Assembly (NCBI RefSeq): GCF_016595675.1
Contig: NZ_JAENJH010000011.1
Location: 1 to 64,000, forward strand
Origin: Prauserella cavernicola
Lineage (GTDB): Bacteria > Actinomycetota > Actinomycetes > Mycobacteriales > Pseudonocardiaceae
Direction of reading: 5' to 3'
Length of the DNA: 64,000 nt
Position numbers and translations under genes: made by a program. The notes beneath the pieces are model-generated. The model did no database searches, had not been told where the DNA came from, and saw nothing but the letters and a program-made list of their open reading frames with translations. The stretch's first letter is position 1, and the number at the start of each line of letters is the position of its first letter. Below are positions 49,941 to 59,414 of this stretch, in pieces.

Positions 49941-49995
49941 GCTCAGCACGAAGGACCCCCCGGCCACCGCGGCCGAGGGGTCCTTCGTGCTGAGC
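49941..49995. terminator. Bidirectional terminator, DUF3040/transglutaminase
   Basis: GCTCAGCACGAAGGACCCC... and ...GGGGTCCTTCGTGCTGAGC form 25-base arms with one mismatch and a 5-base loop between two convergent genes. Confidence 0.75.
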
Positions 49996-50038
49996 ACAGT
50001 CAGAGGTGCGGGCCCGGTGAGCCGCCGGAGTCCGGCGG

Positions 50039-52525
50039 TCAGCTCTCCGCGCGCCTGCGGAACAGCGAACGGGGGAGCAGCCTGCCGCGCCACGACAGCG
50101 GCGCCGTGCGGCGCAGGCTCGCGCGCAGGCTCTGGAACGCGCGCGCGAACTCCGGGTCGTTCTCCCCGGCATCGGGGCTGTACCACGACCGCTCGACCAC
50201 GCCGACGACTGTGCGCAGGTCGTTCTTGCCCTGTTCGTCGAGGTGGTGGCGCTGAGCGACCTTCTGCGCGGCCAGGCGCACCGTGTCGGTCTTCGGGATC
50301 TCGATCCCGCGGTCGGCACACTCGTCGAGCAGCTCGTCCCATGCCGCGCTCGCCGCAGTGGGCTGCCGGTCCTCGATCGTCCGCAGGCGGTTGCGGCGTC
50401 GTTGCTTCCGCAGCAGCGACGGGGTGAGCCCCAGACCGGCCAGCACGAGCAACGCCAGCGCGGCGCTCCAGTGCCACTGCCAGGCGAGCAACAGCAACGA
50501 CAGCAGCCACAGCGCGCCCGCGAGCGGGGCGAGCCAGTTCGGCAGGGGCGGACCGGTCGAGGTGTGGCGCCCGCTCGTCATCCGTCTGCCCAGCACCAGC
50601 ACGGCCGCGGTCAGCAGCACCGCCAGGACGGCGGAGACGAGAGAGCCCCAGCCCGACCACGACGGCGCGGTGTAGAACGGCTCGTCCCTCGGGCCGCCAC
50701 CGCCCTGCGCCTGGTCCTCCGGCACCGGGTTCTGCGAGGACTGCTCGCTCGACGACGAGGTCGGCACGTCGTCCTGCGCCGAGGACGACGGCGCGTCCGG
50801 GGTGTCCTCAGGAGCGAGGTATGGCGGCACGTAGCCGCGGCCGTCGGAGAGCGGCGTCGGGTCGAAGGTCACCCAGCCGCGGTCGCCGAAGTAGACCTCG
50901 ACCCAGGCGTGCGCGTCCTGCGAGGTGATGGTGCGGCCCTCACCCGTCGGGTAGCCCGTGGTGAAGCCGATCGCCACGCGGGAGGGGATGCCGATCGCGC
51001 GCAGCATCACGGCCATCGACGAGGCGTACTGCTCGCAGAAGCCGCGCTTGCCGTTGAGCACGAAGTCGGCCAGCGCATCGGGGTCGGTGACCGGCGCCGT
51101 CTCGGTGTCGTAGACGAACCCGTTCTCGGCGCCGAAGTAACGCCAGATCGCCTCGGCCCTGTCGAAGTTGTTGGTGGCGCCCTCGGTGAGCTGCTCGGCC
51201 AGGTCCACCACGCGCGGGTCGACGTCGTCGGCGGTGGTGTAGACGGGCGGCAGTTCCTCGGTCTTCGGGTCGGTGACCCGCAGGTCGTCCTTCGACGGTT
51301 CCTCGAGCGAGGCGACCTCGATGTACGGCGCGGGGCGCTGCCTGCGCTCGCGGAACACCGTGCCGCTCGTGTTGTCGTAGTACCAGCCCTCGGAGAGATT
51401 GCGCAGGCCGCGCGGAGAGCCGTAGGTCGGCAGCCACAGGTCGAACCAGTTCACCGGCTCGATGCGGATCTCGCGGCTCGGTCCGCTGCCGTCGTCCCCG
51501 GGAGCCGCGGGCAGTGGCCCGTTGGCGGGCACCCCGGCCGGCATTGGGCCGTCCGGCAGCCCCCAGCCCTGGCCTGGACGGTAGGTGTCGAGCGTGAACG
51601 CGCGCATCAGCCGCCGGTCCTCGCCCAGTCCCTGCACCCGGAACAGCTCGACGTTCGAACCCTGGTCGAGCATTCCGCGCAGCGACGTGAACGGGTTGAC
51701 GCCCAGCCCGCCGGGCGCGTTGTCCCCGCCCGAGGACGAGCCGGGCAGGCTGCCCTCGGTGCCGATCGCGGTGACGGTGGAGCCTGCCACGAGCCCGACG
51801 ACGAGCGCCGCGGCCACCACCGCGACCGGCGCCGACGCGCTGCCGGGTGAGGCGCCGATCCCCGGGGTGGTGCGGTTGCGCCACGTGCGCTGGCGGTGGG
51901 CGCCGTCGACGGCGAGCAGCGCGGCGAACGAGGCGGTTCCGAGGGCGAAGGTCCACCAGGGGAGCAGGTCGCCCGCGAGTGCGGAGGGCACCGCGTACAC
52001 GCAGAGCAGGATCAGCCCGGTCGCCGCGGGTGCCGTCGCCGCCACCGCGAGTGTGTCGACCAGGACCGCGACGAGTCCGATCGCGATCGTGACCAGGCAC
52101 AGGATCGGCGGGCTCGCCTCCACGGGAGGCAGCCCGGTGCGGATCTCGTCGAACGCCGCCACCAGCACGTCGTTGAGCTCGGCGAGTGCCTCGGGGCCGG
52201 GGATGATCGCCAGCATCCCGCTGTTGGTGAACACGCCGGTCACCAGGAACAAGAGCACCAGCAGCTGCGCGAGCCCGACGAGCGGAGCCGGTGTGCGGAC
52301 CGTCCGCAGCGCCAGTCCCGTGCAGCCGACGAGCAACGTGACCACGATGATGTAGCCGAGCCACGAGAGCCCCTGGATCACTCCCGTGAGCGAGGTCGCG
52401 GCACCGATGGTGGCCAGGCCCGCCAGCGCGGGCGTGACGATCGTGGTCCCCGGCAGCGACTGCGGCGGCTCCGACGGCGGCGTCGGTGGCGCCGGGTGCG
52501 GCCGCGGCGGTGCGCCGGCCGTCAT
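50039..52525 (-). CDS. Membrane transglutaminase-like protein (DUF3488/TgpA type)
   Basis: An 828-residue membrane protein. Six or so N-terminal helices (to about residue 265) form the DUF3488 region. The extracytoplasmic transglutaminase-like domain has a complete catalytic triad: C497 (KRGFCEQYASS), H539 (QDAHAWVEVYF) and D555 (FDPTP). Another membrane helix pair and a basic cytoplasmic DUF4129-like tail follow. Such proteins act as cell-envelope peptidases or crosslinking enzymes and always accompany DUF58 and MoxR. The start ATG overlaps the DUF58 stop (ATGA). Confidence 0.92.
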   Translation of the reverse strand: MTAGAPPRPHPAPPTPPSEPPQSLPGTTIVTPALAGLATIGAATSLTGVIQGLSWLGYIIVVTLLVGCTGLALRTVRTPAPLVGLAQLLVLLFLVTGVFTNSGMLAIIPGPEALAELNDVLVAAFDEIRTGLPPVEASPPILCLVTIAIGLVAVLVDTLAVAATAPAATGLILLCVYAVPSALAGDLLPWWTFALGTASFAALLAVDGAHRQRTWRNRTTPGIGASPGSASAPVAVVAAALVVGLVAGSTVTAIGTEGSLPGSSSGGDNAPGGLGVNPFTSLRGMLDQGSNVELFRVQGLGEDRRLMRAFTLDTYRPGQGWGLPDGPMPAGVPANGPLPAAPGDDGSGPSREIRIEPVNWFDLWLPTYGSPRGLRNLSEGWYYDNTSGTVFRERRQRPAPYIEVASLEEPSKDDLRVTDPKTEELPPVYTTADDVDPRVVDLAEQLTEGATNNFDRAEAIWRYFGAENGFVYDTETAPVTDPDALADFVLNGKRGFCEQYASSMAVMLRAIGIPSRVAIGFTTGYPTGEGRTITSQDAHAWVEVYFGDRGWVTFDPTPLSDGRGYVPPYLAPEDTPDAPSSSAQDDVPTSSSSEQSSQNPVPEDQAQGGGGPRDEPFYTAPSWSGWGSLVSAVLAVLLTAAVLVLGRRMTSGRHTSTGPPLPNWLAPLAGALWLLSLLLLAWQWHWSAALALLVLAGLGLTPSLLRKQRRRNRLRTIEDRQPTAASAAWDELLDECADRGIEIPKTDTVRLAAQKVAQRHHLDEQGKNDLRTVVGVVERSWYSPDAGENDPEFARAFQSLRASLRRTAPLSWRGRLLPRSLFRRRAES

Positions 52526-53853
52526 GCGTAGCCGCCGAGCAGGGAGGCGCCGGGGGAGACCGCGCGGCACAGTTCCGTCCAGACCTGTGGGATCCCCATC
52601 GCCGGCGTCGCGACCACCACGCCCCAGCCCGCCGCGCGCAGCAGCGCGGCCGACTCGTCCGTGGCGGCAGCCCGGTGCTCCGGTGCGCTGACGCCGCCCG
52701 CCCACGCGGGCGTGTCGAGCAGCACGGCGAGGCTGCGGGTGCCGCGCGGACGGAACTTCGTCAGCTCGTGCACGGAGTCGTTGCTGATCGTGCCCAGCAC
52801 GGCGATGAGCTCCTGTCCCTGAGCCGGGTCGAAGCCCGTGGTGATGTCGCGCTCGTGCGCGGGCTGCAGGGCGGCGAGCGCGTCGAGCACGACGTTGTCG
52901 TGGTTCGGGCCGCCTCCGCCGGGGGTGTCGGCGAGCACTCGGCCATGCTCGCTGACCAGCCGCACCCGCTGTCCCGCGCGGCCGAGGTGCAGACCGACGC
53001 TCGCGGCGAACTCGACGGCCCACTCCAGGCTCGCGCCGGGACCGGCGCCGTGGTGGGCGGCGGCCCGGTGGTCGAGCAGCACTGTCGTGCCGCCGCGCCA
53101 CGGCCGTTCCTCGACGCGCACCATCAGCTCGTCGCGGCGCGCGGTGGAGCGCCAGTGCACCTTGCGCAGGTCGTCGCCCTGCCGGTAGTTGCGCACGATG
53201 ACGTCGGTCTCGCCCTGGCCCGCGTGCAGGCGGATGCTGCCGTCGTCGCCCGAGCCGATCCCTGCGCCTGCGGGCATCCCCCACAGCCGCACGACCCGGG
53301 GCACCACCACGAGCCGGGAGTGCGAGATCAGCTCGCGCTCGAACTCGCACAGGCCGAACGGGTCGGTGATCGTCGCGCGCAGCGGCCCGATCTGCTGGAC
53401 ACCGCGCAGCGAGGGCTGCAGCGGATACCGCAGTGCCACCGAACGGTGCTGGGGCAGCCGCTCCACGACGAAGCGGGGCCGTGAGCCGAGCGCGTAGGGG
53501 ATGCCGTCCTCGAGCAGGATGTTGCCTGCGGGCAGGTGGCCGCTGCGCCAGATGTCGAGCTGAACCTCGCCGTGGCCGCCCACGGGAACGCGTTCGGGCA
53601 GCAGGGTGCGCGAGGCGCCGATGCGCACCTTCGACGCCGAGGCCAGCAATGCCACGAACAGTGGCAGCGCGACCACGAACACGGCGACGCGCAGCAGGTC
53701 GCGCTCGTTGAGCACGACCGAGCACACCGCGGCGGCGACGCCAGCGGCGAGCAGGCAGCGACCCCGGGTCGTGAGCCCGGAGAGCGTGCGCCACGGCGCC
53801 TGCCGCGAGCGGGTCGGCGCGGTGGCCGGATCAGCTGGGGATGACCTGGTCAC
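52522..53853 (-). CDS. DUF58 domain protein
   Basis: A 443-residue protein with two N-terminal membrane helices (TRGRCLLAAGVAAAVCSVVL and LRVAVFVVALPLFVALLA). A beta-rich segment follows, then the DUF58 core with YRQGDDLRKVHWRSTARRD and VLLDHRAAAH, which is a degenerate von Willebrand A fold. It works with the MoxR ATPase as a chaperone pair; the transglutaminase is the usual third partner. The GTG start lies 21 bases after the moxR stop. Confidence 0.9.
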   Translation of the reverse strand: MTRSSPADPATAPTRSRQAPWRTLSGLTTRGRCLLAAGVAAAVCSVVLNERDLLRVAVFVVALPLFVALLASASKVRIGASRTLLPERVPVGGHGEVQLDIWRSGHLPAGNILLEDGIPYALGSRPRFVVERLPQHRSVALRYPLQPSLRGVQQIGPLRATITDPFGLCEFERELISHSRLVVVPRVVRLWGMPAGAGIGSGDDGSIRLHAGQGETDVIVRNYRQGDDLRKVHWRSTARRDELMVRVEERPWRGGTTVLLDHRAAAHHGAGPGASLEWAVEFAASVGLHLGRAGQRVRLVSEHGRVLADTPGGGGPNHDNVVLDALAALQPAHERDITTGFDPAQGQELIAVLGTISNDSVHELTKFRPRGTRSLAVLLDTPAWAGGVSAPEHRAAATDESAALLRAAGWGVVVATPAMGIPQVWTELCRAVSPGASLLGGYA

Positions 53854-53874
53854 GTGGGTCCGTCTCCCGGGTCG

Positions 53875-54954
<1,080 letters not shown>

Positions 54955-55210
54955 ACGACCTCCTGTGCCAGTGCACTCACACATGCCACGAACGTGTGGT
55001 GATCATCCGTGGGAAGACTTCCTCACCCTCGACAAGCCTCCCACGAAGTGTGTCAAACGCGGGCGAACTCCATGATTCAACCCTGCGGTCACACAAGGTC
55101 ACCAGCGCCGATGGCCCGATCAGGTGAGCCCGGCGAAGCCCTCCCGATGACCCTCGGTTCTGACCTATGCTCCGAACCGGAACCAGGCGACTACGGAGAG
55201 GCGCGAGCCG

Positions 55211-55576
55211 ATGACCGACGTGAAACTGGCGGCCCCCGGGGTGTCGCCGGTGCCGGCCGAGGCGTTCGCCGTGTCACCGGAACTGGCTGGCGACGCGTTC
55301 CAGCGGCTGAGCGAGCTGCAGGACGTGGTGGGCCAGCTGGTGCGGCAGGCCAAAGTACTGGGCCGCTCGGTGCCGCTCGGCAGCGGGTACGCGGGCGAGG
55401 TCGGCGACTTCATGGCGCAGTACGGCCTCGGCGGCGAGGAGTCCGCCGCCGAGTCGCTCACCCGCTTCGGCCGCGAGCTCGAAGACCTCAAGGTCCAGAT
55501 CACCGCGGCGCTCGAGCGATACAGCTCCGAGGACGAGGCCTCCGCGGACGGCGTCGACTGCGTGGGCGGCGGCTGA
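55211..55576 (+). CDS. Small helical protein of ESX-like cassette
   Basis: A 121-residue, acidic, mostly helical protein (ELAGDAFQRLSELQDVVGQL and LTRFGRELEDLKVQITAALE) joined by a Gly-containing turn. That helix-turn-helix hairpin shape is what PE and WXG100 proteins have, but there is no W-x-G and no PE motif, so this is a tentative PE-like call from context. It is the first gene of a coupled four-gene unit. GGAGAGG lies about ten bases before the ATG; TATGCT (55166-55171) could be the -10. Confidence 0.55.
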   Translation: MTDVKLAAPGVSPVPAEAFAVSPELAGDAFQRLSELQDVVGQLVRQAKVLGRSVPLGSGYAGEVGDFMAQYGLGGEESAAESLTRFGRELEDLKVQITAALERYSSEDEASADGVDCVGGG

Positions 55577-55580
55577 ACCA

Positions 55581-56162
55581 ATGCGCCGCCTCGCTCTCCT
55601 CCTTCCCCTCGTCTCCCTGCTCGGGCTCGCGGTCGCCTGCGGCCAGGTGCAGGGCGAGCCCTCCGGCGCCGACGGCATCGGCGCGCGCACCGGTGCGCCG
55701 TCGGCGCCTGCTTCGGAGTCCTCGAGCCCCTCCGAGTCCACGACCCAGCCACCTGCCGCGGCCGATCCGTGCGGGCTGCTGTCTCCCGCGGAGCGCTCGA
55801 CCGCCGGTCTGACCTCTCCGGGGGAGCCGAAGTCCATCGGGGGCGCGCAGGCGTGCGACTACACCGAGACCGGTTCCCACGGCGTCACCATCACGCTGGA
55901 CGAGACCTCCGGGCTCGACGAGCTGCGCACCGGCGAGAACGAGTCCGCCGAGGAACTCAGGATCGGCACCCACGACGCGCTGCGGGTCGCCGACGCCGAA
56001 GCCGACGACGGCACGTGCGCGGTCCTGCTGGCGGCGGGGGAGTCCGCGAGCGTGCACGTGGACGTGTCCAACACGAACTTCACCGGTACCGCCGAGGCGT
56101 GCACGCGGGCGGACACGGTGGCCGAGCTGATCGAACCGAAACTGCCGGGAGGGCTGTCATGA
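55581..56162 (+). CDS. DUF3558-type lipoprotein
   Basis: A 193-residue precursor with signal peptide and lipobox LAVA-C20. A Ser/Pro-rich linker follows, then the DUF3558 domain (DPCGLLSPAE, ACDYTET, CAVLLAAGES, ACTRADTVAELI) with paired cysteines. DUF3558 lipoproteins are actinobacterial and commonly found beside ESX-type genes. It starts four bases after the first cassette gene and overlaps the next by ATGA. Confidence 0.8.
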   Translation: MRRLALLLPLVSLLGLAVACGQVQGEPSGADGIGARTGAPSAPASESSSPSESTTQPPAAADPCGLLSPAERSTAGLTSPGEPKSIGGAQACDYTETGSHGVTITLDETSGLDELRTGENESAEELRIGTHDALRVADAEADDGTCAVLLAAGESASVHVDVSNTNFTGTAEACTRADTVAELIEPKLPGGLS

Positions 56163-56749
56163 CCGGCCGGGCGCTACCGAGCACGGACCGCCGCTACGAG
56201 TGGTACAGCCACGAGGCGCTCAAGGCACAGGTCGAGTCGGGCAACGAGCCCGCCGAGGCGGGCGAGATCGGTCGCGAGTGGAGTGAGCTGGCCGGCGCGC
56301 TGCGCGACGCGGGCGACGCGATCACCGGGATGTCCGGCGAGAGCGAACAGGCCTGGACCGGACAGGGCGGCGACGCGCTGCGCCGGGTGCTGGCCAGTGC
56401 CGCGGGGTGGTCGCGCGAGGTCGCGGCCGTGTCGCAGACCCTGGGTGACGCGGTGGGCAGCCAGGCCGAGGCCGCGGCCAGGGCCCGCGCCGAGATGCCG
56501 GAACCGGTGCCCTACGAACCCGGCGACCTGATCCGCAGCGCCGTGGCGGCAGGCGACATCGGCGCGCTCGCGGGGCTGTCCGGCATGTTGTCCGCCATGC
56601 GGGAGGAGTCCGAGGCCGCCAGGCAACGGGCGATCGACGTTCTTTACGCGCGCGACGCCGCGCTGCGCGAGGCCGTGCCCCCGTCGTCGTTCTCGGCGCC
56701 GCCGCCGCTCACGAGCGGATCGGCGCAGGGCGGGCCGGTCCCGCGTTGA
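56159..56749 (+). CDS. PPE/WXG100-like type VII secretion substrate
   Basis: A 196-residue protein whose central helical hairpin bears a W-x-G turn (W66-T67-G68, EQAWTGQGGDALRRVL). Flanking helices WSELAGALRDAGDAI and AGWSREVAAVSQTLGDAVGS match the PPE/WXG100 pattern of ESX substrates. The C-terminus is Pro/Ser-rich. No YxxxD/E export signal is obvious. Coupled on both sides (ATGA in, TTGA out). Confidence 0.7.
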   Translation: MTGRALPSTDRRYEWYSHEALKAQVESGNEPAEAGEIGREWSELAGALRDAGDAITGMSGESEQAWTGQGGDALRRVLASAAGWSREVAAVSQTLGDAVGSQAEAAARARAEMPEPVPYEPGDLIRSAVAAGDIGALAGLSGMLSAMREESEAARQRAIDVLYARDAALREAVPPSSFSAPPPLTSGSAQGGPVPR

Positions 56750-57489
56750 TCCGGCTGTCGGCATCGGCGTTCGACATCCTCTGGTCCGACCTCGGGCACG
56801 GCAGCCCACCTGCTCCGTTGCACGTGCCGAGCGTGGGCGAGACCGACGCCGAGCGTGCGGAGATCCGGCGCGCCGTGCACGACAACCTCGCCGAGCGCGG
56901 GCTGTTCACCCGCGGCGGGCCCGACGAGGCGCTGCGCGAGCGGCTCGGTCTGCTGGCGAGCGCGTCGGTCTACGTCGAGTGTGAAGCGCTGCTGGACCTG
57001 GACGAGCCGGAGCCCGTGCGGGCCGTCGCCGCCGCGCGTGGCCGCGACGGCGTGCTGGCCGTGCAGCCTCAGCGCACCATCGGGTTGTCGGCGATCGGGG
57101 AGGGCGAACTGTTCTCCGCCGCCGTGTCCGTGCTGCCGGAGCTGGAGCCCGGCCCCGGCCAGGGCGTGAGCCTGCCGGCCTCGGCGCTGGGATCCGCCGC
57201 GGATCCCGTGTACGACAGCGCCTCCCGTGGCTCGGCGGCCTACGAGCGGCAGGTGCGCGAGGTGCTCGCCATCCAGGCCAGGCCCGCGCTCGCCGCGGGC
57301 CAGTTCTCCGTGAGTGTCCGAGATGGACACCGGTTGCACCGGCTCGGCGGGGTGAGCTGGTTCGTCACCGACGTGGGCGCCTACCTCGGCACCGTCGCGG
57401 CGGGCCGGGGCGACGAGGACTGGATCAGTGTGGCGCCGGTGGACCAGTCGCGCCTGGCTGCCCGGCTCGCCGACATCGTCGACGCCTGA
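56746..57489 (+). CDS. EspG-family ESX chaperone
   Basis: A 247-residue protein with the features of EspG, the cytosolic chaperone that binds PE-PPE heterodimers: RLSASAFDILWSDLGHG at the start, DEALRERLGLLASASVYVEC in the middle, and the C-terminal RDGHRLHRLGGVSWFVTDVG strand-turn. Start TTG overlaps the previous stop. Its presence supports a substrate role for the two helical proteins upstream. No membrane (EccB-E), ATPase (EccC) or mycosin gene occurs in the window. Confidence 0.8.
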   Translation: MIRLSASAFDILWSDLGHGSPPAPLHVPSVGETDAERAEIRRAVHDNLAERGLFTRGGPDEALRERLGLLASASVYVECEALLDLDEPEPVRAVAAARGRDGVLAVQPQRTIGLSAIGEGELFSAAVSVLPELEPGPGQGVSLPASALGSAADPVYDSASRGSAAYERQVREVLAIQARPALAAGQFSVSVRDGHRLHRLGGVSWFVTDVGAYLGTVAAGRGDEDWISVAPVDQSRLAARLADIVDA

Positions 57490-57500
57490 GCCCCCGCTTC

Positions 57501-57650
57501 CCCCACCACCCACCACGCCCCCCACTTTCCGCCACCGGGACCCCGAAGGTCCGTTCCTGCGGGCTCCGGTGCCTCTGAAAACCCTCAGACGCACGTGTCC
57601 ACTCACCCGCGGCGGCGATCTCCCCCCACTGGCCCCCACCTGATCCCCAC
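57501..57650 (-). repeat. Reverse-oriented GTGGGG box arrays
   Basis: CCCCAC (= GTGGGG reversed) occurs at 57501, 57520, 57624, 57634 and 57645, the last three at 10- and 11-base steps, with a CCCACC near 57509. They lie in the 341-base gap between espG-like and mraZ genes, mirroring the forward array at 57711-57746. Apart from these boxes and the mraZ promoter the gap shows nothing else. Confidence 0.4.
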
Positions 57651-57704
57651 CTCGTTGACCTGCGCAAACTCTGAATGCACGTGCACGATCGAGCTGTTTC
57701 TACG

Positions 57705-57750
57705 TTGACTGTGGTGAAAAGTGGGGTACGGTGGTGACTAGTGGGGCGGA
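57705..57750 (+). promoter_or_regulatory. mraZ promoter with four phased GTGG boxes
   Basis: -35 TTGACT (57705-57710), a 16-base spacer and -10 TACGGT (57727-57732). GTGGTG, GTGGGG, GTGGTG and GTGGGG start at 57711, 57721, 57731 and 57741, exactly 10 bases apart, covering the spacer, -10 and transcript start. MraZ of E. coli binds TGGGN repeats with 5-base spacers, so this is a likely autorepression site for the dcw cluster. Confidence 0.7.
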
Positions 57751-57830
57751 AGGGAAGCCTCGTGGCCGATCTCGCTGAAATCCGCGGGCACGTGGGGATC
57801 GACGGCGGTCGGTAGGGGAGGTGGAGGCCG

Positions 57831-58262
57831 ATGTTCCTCGGCACCCACACCCCGAAACTGGACGACAAGGGGCGGCTCACGTTGCCCGCGAAGTTCCGTG
57901 ACGCGCTGGCGGGTGGGCTGATGATCACCAAGGGACAGGATCACTGCCTCTACGTCTTCCCGCGTGCGGAGTTCGAGCAGATGGCGCGCAAGGTGGCCGA
58001 GGCGCCGTTCACGAACGAATCGGTGCGGGCCTACCAGCGGTATCTGTTCGCGGGAACCGACGAACAGCGTCCGGACGGCCAGGGGCGCATCGCCATCGCC
58101 AACGAGCTCCGTCGCTATGCGGGGCTCAACAAGGACTGCGTGGTGATCGGAGCGATCACCAGGCTGGAGATCTGGGACGCCCCGTCGTGGCAGGGCTACT
58201 TGGAAGAACACGAAGACAGTTACGCCAAGGCGCAGGAGGAGATCCTGCCCGGCGTGTTCTGA
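57831..58262 (+). CDS. mraZ: Transcriptional regulator MraZ
   Basis: MraZ is the ring-forming DNA-binding regulator at the head of the division/cell-wall cluster. The 143-residue protein holds two SpoVT/AbrB-like repeats: [20 protein letters not shown] and [20 protein letters not shown], each with the DxxGR loop. GGGGAGGTGGAGG precedes the ATG. The transcript from the promoter at 57705-57732 would carry a leader of about 90 bases. It probably represses its own operon through the boxes described above. Confidence 0.95.
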   Translation: MFLGTHTPKLDDKGRLTLPAKFRDALAGGLMITKGQDHCLYVFPRAEFEQMARKVAEAPFTNESVRAYQRYLFAGTDEQRPDGQGRIAIANELRRYAGLNKDCVVIGAITRLEIWDAPSWQGYLEEHEDSYAKAQEEILPGVF

Positions 58263-58339
58263 CGATCGGCCGGGACACCCGCGTGGTCGGGAGGCGCGGG
58301 TTCCCGCTGATCGTGCTGAGGGAACGACGAAGTTCCGAC

Positions 58340-58409
58340 GCGGATGCCGTCAGGCTGCGGCCCTGATGCACCTTCCCCGGTATCAGGTCCGCAACCTGAC
58401 GGCATCCGC
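58340..58409 (+). repeat. Large hairpin between mraZ and rsmH
   Basis: GCGGATGCCGTCAGG... (58340-58367) and ...CCTGACGGCATCCGC (58382-58409) form 28-base arms with two mismatches and a 14-base loop. A second small hairpin GGAAC/GTTCC (58321-58336) lies just before, and an A-run (AAAAAA) follows 20 bases later. It could attenuate or process the dcw transcript. Confidence 0.65.
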
Positions 58410-58457
58410 ATTGGAAGTGAAAAAAACGGGGCGGTGAGGCGAAAGGGGGCGGCGCCT

Positions 58458-59414
58458 GTGAACAACGGCACCGCGCACCTGCCTGTGCTGCTCGACCGCG
58501 TGCTGGAGCTCTTCGCTCCCGCGCTCACCGGCCGCGACGCCGTGCTGGTCGACACCACGCTCGGGCTCGGCGGACACGCCGACGCCCTGCTCTCCGCACA
58601 TCCCTCGCTCCGCCTGATCGGACTCGACCGGGACCCCAACGCGCTCGAGCGCTCCCGTGAACGGCTCGCCCGCCACGGGGAGCGCGCGGAGTTCGTCCAC
58701 GCCGTGTACGACCGGCTGCCCGACGTGCTCGAGGAGCGCGGGCTGTCGCATGTGGACGGCGTGCTGATGGACCTGGGCGTGTCGTCGATGCAACTCGACC
58801 TCGCCGAGCGCGGGTTCGCCTACTCCAAGGACGCACCGCTCGACATGCGCATGGACCCGACCACGGGACGCACCGCGGCCGACGTGCTCAACACCTACGC
58901 GGTCGGCGACCTGACGCGGATCCTGCGCGAGTACGGCGAGGAACGCTTCGCTCACCGCATCGCCAAGGCCGTCGCCGCGGAGCGCGAGAAGCAACCCTTC
59001 GATCGCAGCGAACGGCTCGTCGAACTGCTCTACGACACGGTGCCCGCGCCGAGCAGGCGCACCGGAGGGCATCCCGCGAAGCGCACGTTCCAGGCTCTGC
59101 GCATCGAGGTCAACGGGGAGCTGGACACGCTGCGGACCGCCGTGCCCTCGGCGATCGACGCACTGGTTCCCGGCGGCCGCATCGTCGTGGAGTCCTACCA
59201 GTCGCTGGAGGACCGGATCGTCAAGCGCGCGTTCGCCGAGAAGGCGAGTTCGCGCACCCCCGAGGGGCTGCCGGTGGAGCTGCCGGGCCACGGTCCCGAG
59301 CTGCGCCTGCTCACCCGGGGAGCCGAGAAGGCCGACGAGCGGGAGATCGAACACAACGCGCGTGCCGCCTCGGTGCGGTTGCGCGCGGCCGAACGGATTG
59401 GAGCGGATGCCTGA
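58458..59414 (+). CDS. rsmH: 16S rRNA (cytosine-1402-N4) methyltransferase
   Basis: RsmH (MraW) methylates C1402 in the decoding centre of 16S rRNA. The 318-residue protein has [28 protein letters not shown] (SAM motif I), [20 protein letters not shown] and [14 protein letters not shown]. The chosen GTG follows a GGGGG site; upstream in-frame starts lie in the intergenic hairpin. It overlaps the ftsL start by one base (TGATG). Confidence 0.95.
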   Translation: MNNGTAHLPVLLDRVLELFAPALTGRDAVLVDTTLGLGGHADALLSAHPSLRLIGLDRDPNALERSRERLARHGERAEFVHAVYDRLPDVLEERGLSHVDGVLMDLGVSSMQLDLAERGFAYSKDAPLDMRMDPTTGRTAADVLNTYAVGDLTRILREYGEERFAHRIAKAVAAEREKQPFDRSERLVELLYDTVPAPSRRTGGHPAKRTFQALRIEVNGELDTLRTAVPSAIDALVPGGRIVVESYQSLEDRIVKRAFAEKASSRTPEGLPVELPGHGPELRLLTRGAEKADEREIEHNARAASVRLRAAERIGADA

